A stretch of DNA of 64,000 nt from Bombyx mori (Eukaryota > Arthropoda > Insecta > Lepidoptera > Bombycidae). Below the pieces are notes generated by a model. It saw nothing but the letters and a program-made list of their open reading frames with translations, was not told the origin of the DNA and did no database searches. Positions 11,140-23,100 of the stretch are shown here, in pieces. A program made the position numbers and the translations under genes. Numbering within the stretch: the first letter of the stretch is position 1; each line of letters starts with the position of its first letter. Where the stretch lies: contig NC_085127.1 of NCBI RefSeq assembly GCF_030269925.1, positions 1,805,501-1,869,500 on the forward strand, in the 5' to 3' direction.

Positions 11140-14100
11140 AAATTAATATATATATATATATATATATATAAATACACAAATTTTTGTACCTAGATTACTA
11201 AAAAATAAAGTTATTTAAATTTTAAAAAAGATTTTTTCACTGTATCTTATTTTACAAATAGAAAAACGAAAAAATTACAATTCTTGTCGGACTAGTGATA
11301 CATACCTGTTTTCTTGTAGGACGTTGTTTCATTTGGGCAGAGAACACACTAACCTATTATATGATATTTTTGTCCTACAGTTAGTAATGAGAAAAATGGT
11401 CTTGTGGTATTAACAATTTCTGAGCGTAGGACCGGGATAACGTACCGCGCAATTTGTAGGACAATATGTCTGTTAAATTACATAAATATTAACTAAGTAA
11501 AAAAAAAAAAATCAGCTGGTTAGTAATCATTTATGATGACCTTGTTATCGATACATGTCGGAAAGAGGGGACTCTTTGATCAAACCATAGATTTTGTAGG
11601 ACAAATATTTTTTCGAATAATTTAGATAATTGTCTTGAGATTTAACAAAAAAAAATTCAGTTAGTAATAAATATTTGAGAATCATCAAATCAACATATTT
11701 TATCCTCGCTACCTCTGTTAGCTACCACAATCGAGAGTTTCGTATAGGAAATTATTGGGCGTCTCATCAAAATAAAGCTACTCACGGAAAATTAGCTTGA
11801 TAGTAATCAAGTGCAAAAATGGGCGGTGGATCCTGGACTATAATGCGTTTCGGTTCGAAGGGCGGGGCAGCCGTTGTTACTATATTGAGACCTTAGAACT
11901 CATACCTCAAGGTGCGTGGCGCATTAACGTTGTAGATATCTATGGGATCCAGTAACCACTTAACACCGGGTGGGCTGTAAGCTCGTCCACCCACATAACC
12001 TATAAAAAACAGTTTTGTGAATATTTTAATGTTACGAGAAAATTTTTCAATTATCCCTCAGAAGCATTACTAAGACAGTGACGAATCAAACAAATCAACA
12101 AGAGATAAATCGGTCGGCACTTCGAGTGATGAGCGTATCGATAAACAGAACTTAATTTTCCTTTAGGTCCTGTTAAATTTTTAAATCGACACAAATCCCT
12201 GACGTTTTCTTTACAATGTTGACGTATTAGATAAATCTTAAGGACCCAACTCACTGCATCGATATTGATATTCTCTTAACTAAAGTAAGGCCAACCAGAC
12301 GAGATAAAAAATGTAAATAAAGTTTCAGGAGTAAAAAACATTTTTATTTAAATAAATTATTACAAAGTTCGAATTTTATTCGCTGTCATCTGTACTAGAC
12401 AAATATGATTCGTCGGACCATTCCTTTTTCATTCGATGTAAAATACGTCCGCTGTAAATAAAATAAAAATGGTGAGGAATGGTAAATTTTAGACTATTTT
12501 CTTATTACTTATTATATAAAAAAGAATCTTTTTTGGTACGGAACTTTAAAAATCAAAATTATGGTAGTGGTTCAAGTACAAATTAATAAATTTACTTACC
12601 TTTTGACGCTTTTTGCGTGGTGAATTCATTTTAGAGCCGCCAGTCTGTGATTCCATAATTAAAATCAACAACTAAGTACTCACAATAACAGCAAAAATCA
12701 AAAATAAAACTAACAAAAACGGTATAATAACAACAACAAACCAAGTAAATACGGAAACGAAAAAATATGTATCACTTCGAACGCAATCCAAACAGGAATG
12801 AACTTGTTCACAAAATGGCGGACCAAATGTTGACAACTGCGGTACTCAGTGCTTTCCTGTACCACGAAACACACAACGGCAGCTGTTGTCGACCAACTGA
12901 CGCCATAACTGCGCGTACGAGTGATAAGGACAGAGATAATAATCCCTCGCTATCGCAATGTAACTCAGTAACGGTCCGCTTGTTTAGGTTTTTTTTTTTT
13001 TTTAATTGCTTAGATGGGTGGACGAGCTCACCGCCCACCTGGTGTTAAGTGGTTACTGGAGCCCATAGACATCTACAATGTAAATGCGCCACCCACCTTG
13101 AGTATAAGTTCTAAGGTCTCAGTATAGTTACAATGGCTGCCCCACCCTTCAAACCGAAACGCATTACTGCTTCACGGCAGAAATAGGCGGGATGGTAGTA
13201 CCTACCCGTGCGGACTCACAAGAGGTCCTACCACCAGTGAGTCTACCTAGTCACCTATTATCTCGTCTGGTTGGCCGAAGTTTAGTTACAGAGCAAATCG
13301 GTCGACACTTTTATGTGACAAAATACCGTCATATTTGAATCGCTAATAACTACGAGGCCAGTAATACGTAAGTAGTGGTCAAGTCCGCGGCGGGTGCGTC
13401 ATGTTTGTACGTAATTAATGCGTGTTTGTTTGGACTGTGACGTCACCACATTTATGGTACAACATAGACTTGCTGATCATAGTGAAAAGTTGTAAGTATT
13501 GAAATACAAAAGATACCTTGAATTATTCGAGGAAATCCAGTAAAACGTTATAACCAGAAATTGATACCACGGGCATGCCATAGTACTGTAAGCACGTCAG
13601 GGGTCGCGTAGCACTGGTGGTATTGAGGTACTGGTATAGATTAACGTCACACTCACAGGATCTGTTTGGAGTGACGTTGGAAGGCTTGGCCGACATCGCG
13701 TAGAGCGGGTTGTAGAACAGGGCCTTGTCTTGCTCCGAGAACTGCTCCCCCCAATCCCACACCGGGACGAAGCTCTGCTGGTTTTTCTGACAGAACATGT
13801 GCATCGATTAATGTTCTTTTATCACTGCAGTTACCGAAGCCCACAGAGGCCAGATCTAAGTGGTCTGGGCATAGAGATTGTCAGTCCGTCCAAAAGGTAG
13901 GGTGTGGTTCGACAATACCACTTGCCATAAGATCACCTTCACAATTTTTTCCACAATATTGCTATTAGCAGGGCTGCATTTATTTTATTTTGCCTATTCT
14001 AGATTCACCGAACTAGTAGGTGAGCTCACGGGGCTCAAACCTGACGTTGTTGCTAACACTGGCCCTGGCAAGAGCAGTGCTTCGCAGAATCTACCACCGA

Positions 14101-17100
14101 ATCGGAAACGCGGCCCACTGAGAAGATCCGGCGAGAAACTCAGTGGGCTGTGTCTATGGGTTAATTCACTCGGTTCGACGAGAACGATGACCGGTAGCAA
14201 GGCTACAAAACCCAAAAGCTATTACTGAAAACACATCTTATTTGTATACGAACAAAGCGGTTATTTAAAATCGTCATTACCTTATTCGTATAGGCAAGTT
14301 CCCTGTCCCGGGAACAGTTGAACAGGAAGGTGTCGAATATCTGGTTGTGCGTGCAGTCCCACAGCGTGGTGAGGTAGGTCTCCGTGAACTGGAAGCTGGC
14401 CGGGAACTGCCGCGTGAGCTGCCACGTGCAGTCCAGGAACAGCAGGAACACCGGCGCCACCTGGCCCGGGCTCTGCTCCCGGGTCTCCTTGGGGTTGCCG
14501 GGACTGGGGAGGCCGTACCTACATGGAAGTCTTCTTGAAATAACGCATGAGAAGTTCTTAGAAGTGGGTTAAGGTTTGACATTGCCGGTACAAGCTTATG
14601 ACCATGAGCTTGTCTGGCTCCTGTGACAATCAATACCTGAGCCGCAGCAAGCGCAGAGGTCCCGTGCTTCCAGCCGGAACGTATTACGGCTTCGTGGCAG
14701 AAATAGGTGGCAAATCAAACACGCAAAGTTATAGTTTGCGTAATAACTGATGGTAGGACGTCTTGTGAGTCCAGGGGGCAGACGTTGTATTTTAAAAAAC
14801 TGAGATCTTGGAACTTTTACGTTGTAGATGTCTATGGGCTCCGGTAACCACTTAACACCAGGTGGGTCGTGAGCTCGTCTACTAAGCCCGTGCGAGTACA
14901 GAAAACGTCCGACCTCTAACTAATAAGATTAAACTTAATTTCATTACATTTTTTTATATTTAGATTGGTCCTAGTTAACAACTAATTTTTTATTTTTTTA
15001 TTTATTGCTTAGATGGGTGGACGAGCTCACATGGCACCTGGTGTTAAATGATTACTGGAGCCTTCACGGCAGAAATAGACAGGGTGGTGGTACCTACCCG
15101 TGCCGATTCACAAGAGTTACTACCACCAGTGACAGTTTAACAATTAGATTAAAGTATTTGGTTACACGGATGTTACTATCGTGCTAATGAGAGCAGAGCT
15201 ACGAGTACGGACCGGTCGCAGAAGGGGTGTCCGAGCGCCAGCCACTCCTTCTGCACGAGCGACTGGAAGCCGACCAGCGTGCGCCAGTGCGGCTCCAGCA
15301 GCAGCTGCGTCAGGCTCGACACCACCGCGCTGTAGTCCACACCCTCGCCTGCGCCAAGCACGTGTACAATCAACAACACTGCCATTCAAACTTCTCGATA
15401 ATCCTCCTCCTTGCGTCGTATTCCTCACTACTGAGGCTCGTGACTAGAGATGAAACGGATATCCGGTAATTATCAGGTATCCGGCCATGTTTATACTATC
15501 CGGCCGGATACCGGATAGTAAATCAGTATCCGACCGGATTTAGGATAGTAAAATTTAAGAAAATCTCATGATTATACAAAAGGCCAATAATACCACAATA
15601 GGCTATGGACAACTTTTATTTTTATAATCGCACGTCAAAAGTGATTGTTTTATTAATTAGTTTGTTTAATACTCAAAATTAACCAGTGGCAAATTGTGGT
15701 GAATGAATACCAAATCGTCGTCGCGATCTCCGCTTACGTGCGACAACACCCGAACGCGCACGAATATTTCCGAAAGGGCCGAATATACGGTATCCGGTGT
15801 CCGGCCAAACCACTATCCGTTTCATCTCTAGTCGTGACCACCCTTTTGTATCACCTTCGTTCTCACTATTTTAATCACCCCCAAATCAGAGTTGATTGCA
15901 TTCATACAAATGTAACAACATAATGTGAAGTAACACTTGACATCAATGTTATAAAAATTAAATAAAATTATTATTAAAATAAAAAATCTATTTAAAATAA
16001 ACGTTTCAGTAAATTATTTTAAACGAGAACGAATAACACTTTTTTTTAAAATTAATCTATCTGTGAAAGTGTCAAGAATTGCACGGTTTACCCTAGCAAA
16101 TGGTTGTTGCCAATTTGTTACTGTACAGCCTACGGACTGACAATTACTACTCCAACTGTCATTACAATTCGATGAGCTGTGTAACAATACAGAGAGAACA
16201 ATATATTTTTTTGTTTTTGATTTATTGATGCACAAAACAAATCACAATCATTACAGTACATATGGTACAAGTAGTACCTAAATCTAATCTGGATTGCAGT
16301 CTAAATAGTATATGCACTCAGCAAACCCGTATTCATGTACATAGGTTTGTTTGGCTATTGAAAACAAAATTATAAATTACACATAAAAATAAAATATAAT
16401 ATGAAGAATCATCATCATCATCAGCCTCAAAGCAGTCCATTGCTGGACATAGGCCTCTCCAATTGCTCACCACTGAGCACGATTCTCGGCTTCTCTCATC
16501 CAGCTACTGCCAGCCACCAAATCAAATCAAATCAATTCCAAATAGCCACATATCATCTACTTTTTACTGTTGGTAGGGCCTCTTGTGAGTCCGAACGGGT
16601 AGGTACCACCACCCCGCCTATTTCTGCCGTGAAGCAGTAATGCGTTTCGGTTTGAAAGTGGGTCAGCCGCTGTAACTATACTTGAGACCTTACAGCTTAT
16701 ATCTCAAGGTGGGTGGCGCATTTACGTTGTAGATATCTATGGGCTCTAGTAACCACTTAACACCAGGTGGGCTGTGAGCTCGTCCATCCAACTAAGCAAT
16801 AAAAAAAAAGTTAGCATTCTCTTGAGTTATCGCGAGGAGTCGTAAACATAATGACTAAAAACTACTTCTCCGAGTGCATCAGTGGTTAATGCAGCAGTGA
16901 GTATGTCTGGGACTTTTTGGCGGGAACGCGAGGAGTGAAGTTGTGTGATTTGTTTTATTTTGTTTATTTGGTGTTTCTTCAGGTTTAAATGTGTAATAAC
17001 GGTGGTTTATTAACTGTTTAATATCTGTGAAATTGCCCAAATGTGGGAAAATGAAACAAAGCCGCTTTGACGTAAGCTCTCAGGATCCTCCAAAAAGTCC

Positions 17101-20100
17101 ACTGAAAAAAATCTCAGTAAATGACCACCATTTTACTCAAATTATATTTCATTCCATATGATTTCACCTCATTTCATTTCACTCCATAATATCGTTTTTC
17201 ATAAAAATATGAATATAAATTAAAATAAGACATGACTTAAAGGTCTTAGTTACCAGGTCATAAAATCCCTTAAATAAAAAAAGAGTGTGTCTGGTGTGTG
17301 AGGACGCACCTTCCTGCAGCACGACGGTGACGTTGCGGGCCAGGTGGTGTGCCGCCTCGTCCGCCAGCGCCAGGCACGTGGCTACGTGCCGCAGCCACTT
17401 GCTGGACTCCAGCACCGAGTGGTACTGCGCGTCCTGCACCTGCGCCCACACTACCCTTAATGAAGTGGATACGGCAGGACGAATGATCATGCTTTAAGTC
17501 GTCGTGGCCTAAAGGATAAGACGTCCGGTGCATTCGTGTCGAGCGATGCACCGGTGTTCGAATCCCACAGGCGGGTACCAACGGTTTTACTAATGAAATA
17601 CGTACTGAATATTTTCACTGACACGTATCCAGGACTTACCATTTCTAAAGGCATCACTAGACCATAAGAACCGTTTTTTTTTGCCAAAGGGAAATCGCCG
17701 GAATCCGCCCTCCACTGGGGATGGAGGGCGGAGCATGTTGGGGTCGAATTGACTAAAACCTCCTGTCGCTCAACAAAACAAGGCCGAACCTCGCAACAGT
17801 AGTGCTTTGCAGAATCTACCACCGGATCGGGATCGCGACCCACTGAGAAGATCCGGGGAGAAACTCAATGAGATTCTCATCTATAGTTGTAGATGTATAT
17901 TATATATATTTGTTCACATTTCAATATACCGTTATTCGTTGTAAATTTCTAAAGAAAAATACATTTATATAAATATATCTTGCAAATAGAATGTCAGAAA
18001 AACAAACAGAAGAGCTGAATGAATCTTTAGATAAACGCTATTTATACGATAACATTTCACATTCATATTAAATATCACATTAATTAAATAATTATAAAAA
18101 ACGTAACCATGCGTTATTTAAATTCTATATTGTACCATTAAAAAACATATTTTCATTATCACCCTTTATGATCGAAGGGCTGATTAACTTTGACTAAGTT
18201 TCTGATAACATGCTTGAGTGACAGCTACGGATTTATTTACAAGTGAAGTGATACATTCAGTGTTGTCATATTTAAAAAAATCTCCTTCGAATTTCGAACA
18301 ACTCAAACGGATATGCATGATTGATTAGCCACAGATAACACCATGAATTGAATACGTTAAAACCGCGTGACGTGTCGATGGGAGTTTAGCGACGAAATGA
18401 CATTAACTCACCCAGAACACGTTTATGTCGTGACGATAGAATCGTTTTAAAGTTTCCCATCGCGACTTACTTGGTGAGCGTCTCTGAAAGGGGCTCAATG
18501 TTTGACGAATATTTTTGTAAACAATGCCATCTATTTACGAACTTCGGAAGAAATAAGTTTTGTTTGTCACCACTAGATGGCATTTTATTAAAATTCACTT
18601 TAGGAAATTTGTTAATGCAGTTGAAACAGCAGTGACTCACCCAAAACCCTGACAACTTCGTAGGGGTACAGAGATCCATCAGTTTCTTGAAAGACGCCTG
18701 CAGACTGCTGAGCGGAGGTAGAATGTTAGCGTTCGAACCAGTAGTGGTGAAGCTGTTCCCGCACAGATATAGGACTTGCGGAGGTGTCAGCTTTGGATGG
18801 GAACGTCGGATCTGAAAACGTAAAATAAAAAAAGGATTGTGTGGTTTTATGAAACCACGGTAAAAGTGAAACTTTTTTTCACATTATAGACATTTAACTC
18901 TGACAAACAACATTTACATTAAACACTTAAAAAAACAAACAAAATAGCAGTGCAGCACTGGCACAAATGAGTAATAGTCTATACACTACACGGTCAGCTG
19001 CTGCGAACTATAGGCGCCGCCATATTGGCCTTGGCTGCTCTGACAAGCGGCTTTCACTTTATCCCTACTCCGCGACCGACCGTCACGCGACATGCGCGAC
19101 ACACAGACGAAAAAGTTTGAGACGATGTAATACAAAATTTCACTTTAATAATTTTAAGGACATAAAACAACACCGAATCTAATTCAAGTTCATTGGCTTC
19201 GTACAAACCTGTTCTAATAAGACGCTTTCGGCGGTGGGTGCCTGCTCTGTGGGGAGTAGCTCCCCGCTCCTCAGCAGCGCCGCGCCCTCCGGCCTGCCCC
19301 ACACCCACACCGGCACGCGACCCGACCTGAAGTGTCGCGCAGACTCCACCAGGTTGTAATCCAGGACCGAATTCGGAACTATCAGCGTTTCACCGGCGGT
19401 CAGCATGAAGGCGTCCGACGTGCCGTTGATGCAGGTTATCCGCCAGTGGGGACATTCGCATCGTTCCAGTTCACGCTTCCAGTCGCCCGGCCTTTGGAAC
19501 ATGTTCAGTTCGGACGGCAAAGTCGGATAATACGGCTCATGGTATTCGAAGGCGAACAATAGATGGTGCCGCTTCGGGAACGCGTGGTGCATTAGGGATA
19601 GGGCAATCTTCCTGCCGCTGTGCATTGGGGCGGTCGTGAAACTAAACGTTATTACTTTCATATTCTGAAAACGAGACATGTAAACTTCAATGACAAAGTG
19701 AAGGGAATAAAGCAGTCCCCTCACATGAAAGAGAAGGTATTTTTAACATTCTATAATTTACTAAATAGACAACTAAATTTTGTGTTTCAAAGTTTCAGAT
19801 ATATGTATATATATATTATTTTTTTATTGCTTTGATGGGGAACTAGCTTACAGCTCAAATGGTTACTAGAGCCCATAGATATCTACAACATAAATGCGCC
19901 ACCCACCTTGAGATATAAGCTCTAAGGTCTCAAGTATAGTTACAACCGCTTGACGGCAGAAATAGGCGGGGTGGTGGTACCTACCCGCGCGGACTCACAA
20001 GAAGTCCTACCACCAGTAAAACCAGTATTACAACATCTATATACTCTGGTCACTAGATGTCAGCTCTTAGGTAATTCTTTACGTTCTTCTATCTATGGTC

Positions 20101-23100
20101 CAATCAACAAACGAACCCAATTATTTTTCCCAGGTTCATAAATAGCTCGTGAAATTGCCACACAAAGCAAACTGTAGTCGTTATCGGCGACCGCGCGACA
20201 CGGACAAGTCGAATCTGTCGCAGTGAGTCAGCCGTGATCCGATTAGATAAAACACTCCGAAAGTGATTGCTTGAAGCATTCACATCGAGGTATAGTATAT
20301 AATTAAAGCAGACAGTTCGCCAACCCCCATTCTATATTTCGCCCTAATCCCTCTTCCCGTGAACAGATTGAACGTTATCCAGAAATAATCGATTGAACGT
20401 AGGGAAGAAGTGACAGGTGGTAGTGGGAAGATATAAGTCGCTCTGATATAAATGGTGGGGCAGTCGCTGCATCGACGCTACAATGACGTCATCGACATGT
20501 AGTGGTATCAAAGGGTCAAACATTTGGGGGCTTTATCAAGTGGGCTGTGACCTTGTCCGCTGACAGTGGTGGTAATTTTGTATTACTTTAGTGATGTCAA
20601 AGGGTCAAATATTTGGGGGTTTCGTCAAGTGGGCTGTGACCTTGTCCGCTGACAGTAGTGGTAATTTTGTATTACTTAAAAAGAACTGTATAAGTTTTGA
20701 AATAAATAAAAAAAACAGTCTCACAGTTGAGAGAAGCTAAGTAGCTTAAAATTGTGTTATCGTAGGTTTTGATAAACCTGTACTGGAACATACTGTATCT
20801 TTTACCTGTATTATGTAGGCTCTCTGATTCACTTTACACTGTGTGCAAGTAAACCAAAACCTCTGTCTCTACGTTACGTTCCAAACATTATGATATCAGA
20901 GATAGATAAAGGAATTTATCTAATTCATTTAAATTTTCTCAAAGAGTATATAGTGTTTGTTTTCAAGCATTCACAATGGATAGTAAGAAACATCTAGGAA
21001 TGTTGTTTAGTTCCACTGATTTGGTTGGTACTTATTATGTCGCTTATAGATTAATCGCTTCTTTTTATTACTTAGATGGGTGGACGAGCTCACGGCCCAC
21101 CTGGTGTCAAGTTGTTACCGGAGCCCATAGACATCTACAATGTAAATGCCGCCACCTACGTTGAGTTATAGTTCTAAGAACTCAATTTTTCTTTTTATAG
21201 TTTAAAACATAATATGCAGCCAGTTTTTTTTTTTTTACTTGTTATTTTCTGTGTATCTTTTTAGCTTGTAATGTGTATTGTGTGCCTAATAAATAAATAA
21301 ATAGATACAATTCCTTACTGTTTATGACGTCCTGGTACTTATGTTTTTCTATACTAATATTATAAAGAGGAAAGATTTGTTTGTTTGTTTGTATTGAATA
21401 GGCTCAGAAACTACTGAACGCATTTGAAAAATTCTTTCACTGTTTGGAAGCTACACTATTCCCAAAAGACATAGAATCTTATTTGAAAAAAATTAGGGAT
21501 CCTTACTAAAACTCCAATAATGGAAACCCAAAGTGTAAAAAAATTACCTAAAATATTCTTTACATCGCGTGCCCTGCGAAAACTATTGATGATAGAATAA
21601 AATAATGTACTACGACTTTGTACAACACATTATTATTTACAAAAAGTGTTAGGGCAGCATATGTCTAACTATTATAGTTATGCCGCAATAAGTGTTCTTT
21701 TATTTAAAAAAATAAAACATTGTTAAATATGGTTGAAATTTTTCTTAAAGAACCGAGCGGAGCCGGAGCAGGCCGCTTGTAAACTATAAAAAATTGAGAT
21801 CTTAGAACTATACCTCAACGTAGGTGGCGGCTTTTACGTTTTAGATGTCTATGGGCTCCAGTAACCACTTAACACCAGGTGGACTGTGAGCTCGTCCACC
21901 CATCTAAGCAATAAAAAAAACAAATATGTAAATTAATAATGCAAACTAATTCAAAAAATATCCTACCTTACATATTATCTGGAGCCCTTTAACCTTTCCG
22001 GGCATATCGCCGCAGGGCATGAGCCTTCGCCGCCGCACCGGGCCGCCATCGGTGAGCCACACTGCACCCACAGCCAATAAAGGCACATCGTGAGGTCCGA
22101 GGAGGTGGTTCCGCTGACTGCATTCCTGGTTCATTACAATTCACTTTTATGTAAGCAACAGAAAATTTTAACACCTTGATTTATGATCGGAAAGACAGAC
22201 CCGAAGTGGGATCTTGGAATTTTATTTGGAAAATGTTTAAAAAACTGGTAGGAGGAAGTAGTATTAAAATCAGGTACAGCCGAAGACAAATCACATTTGG
22301 TCGAAACTAGAATTCCCTATACCCAATTCCCAATCATTTCCAATCCCATTCCCAATCACAGCCTGATTACTTATATAAGTTAACTAGCTGAGTCCCGCGA
22401 TGTTATCGGGGCGAAGCTAGTCTAAAAAAAGTATAATAAGTATACTAAGTCCCGTCAAAATCGGTCTAGCCGTTCCAGAGATTAGCCGGAACAAACAGAC
22501 AGACAGACAAAATTAAAAAAAAATATATCTTGGTATATGCACTGTGTATGTATACATACTTACGCGTTTAGTAAAAAGTGGTTATATTATTATTACAAAC
22601 AGACACTCCAATTTTATTTATTTGTATAGATTACAGATGCTAAGATAGTGAGACAAAGTAAGCCCGAACGGTTTTCGACCCAGAAGTGACTTCCATGATG
22701 AAGGATTAATAACAACGAGTAATAAAAATAATAACCGCAAAATTGTTACTTTGCCTTCTTACCGGGGGGTGTGGCGTCTTGTGAGCTGACACAGGTAGGT
22801 ACCACCATCGCGCCTATTTCGGCCGTAGAGCAGGAATGCGTTTCGGTTTGAAGGGCGGGACAGCCGTTGTAAATATACTGAGACCTTAGAATTTATATCT
22901 CAAGGTGGGTGGCGCATTTACGTTGTAGATGTCTATGGGATCCAGTGAACACATAACACCAGGTGGGCTTTGAGCTCGTCCAACGATCTAAGCAATAAAG
23001 AAATAGCCTTATCGTAGTCTGAAGATAAATATCTGTCTGAACATATCTATTAGCATTTCTATAACAGTGGTTTATTTGAATAACAAAAAATACTCACATC

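Larger units (their letters stand above)
4405..11840 (+). mobile_element. Apparently intact Academ-like DNA transposon, 7436 bp, inserted in a Bm1 SINE
   Basis: The ends are perfect inverted repeats starting TAGTCCAGGATCCACCGCCC. The flanks are TAA at 4402-4404 and TAA at 11841-11843; removing the element and one TAA restores an uninterrupted Bm1 SINE (gcag-taa-tgcg). The 420-bp terminal inverted repeats (4405-4824 and 11421-11840) differ at about one position by eye, and poly-T runs of 13 and 9 match in length. The element carries one spliced gene with an unbroken reading frame and its own AATAAA at 11204. The combination of 3-bp target duplication and an XPG-like nuclease transposase fits the Academ superfamily; PIF/Harbinger also uses TWA targets but has a different transposase. 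It lies in intron 10 of the MTMR10-like gene, with its gene on the opposite strand to the host gene. Confidence 0.85.
12289..13276. mobile_element. Non-autonomous DNA transposon with 19-bp inverted repeats, family unknown
   Basis: Ends are GGCCAACCAGACGAGATAA and its reverse complement. I could not define a target duplication. It contains a candidate spliced mini-gene on the minus strand and a Bm1 SINE near the right end. Confidence 0.65.

Noticed and set aside
11105..11170. TA repeats as a target duplication or element border
   Set aside because: They lie inside the element, between stop codon and poly(A) signal, and are a plain microsatellite.
4405..11840. Assigning the 7.4-kb element to PIF/Harbinger because of the TAA target
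   Set aside because: The transposase lacks the Harbinger DDE motifs and there is no Myb-like partner gene; the C-terminal acidic motifs fit an XPG-like nuclease instead.
17497..17580. A tRNA gene (A and B box-like motifs, anticodon-like middle)
   Set aside because: The same segment recurs at 28330, 52693 and 58437 with a shared non-tRNA tail (acgtattcaac), and the acceptor stem does not pair, so it is the head of a tRNA-derived SINE.
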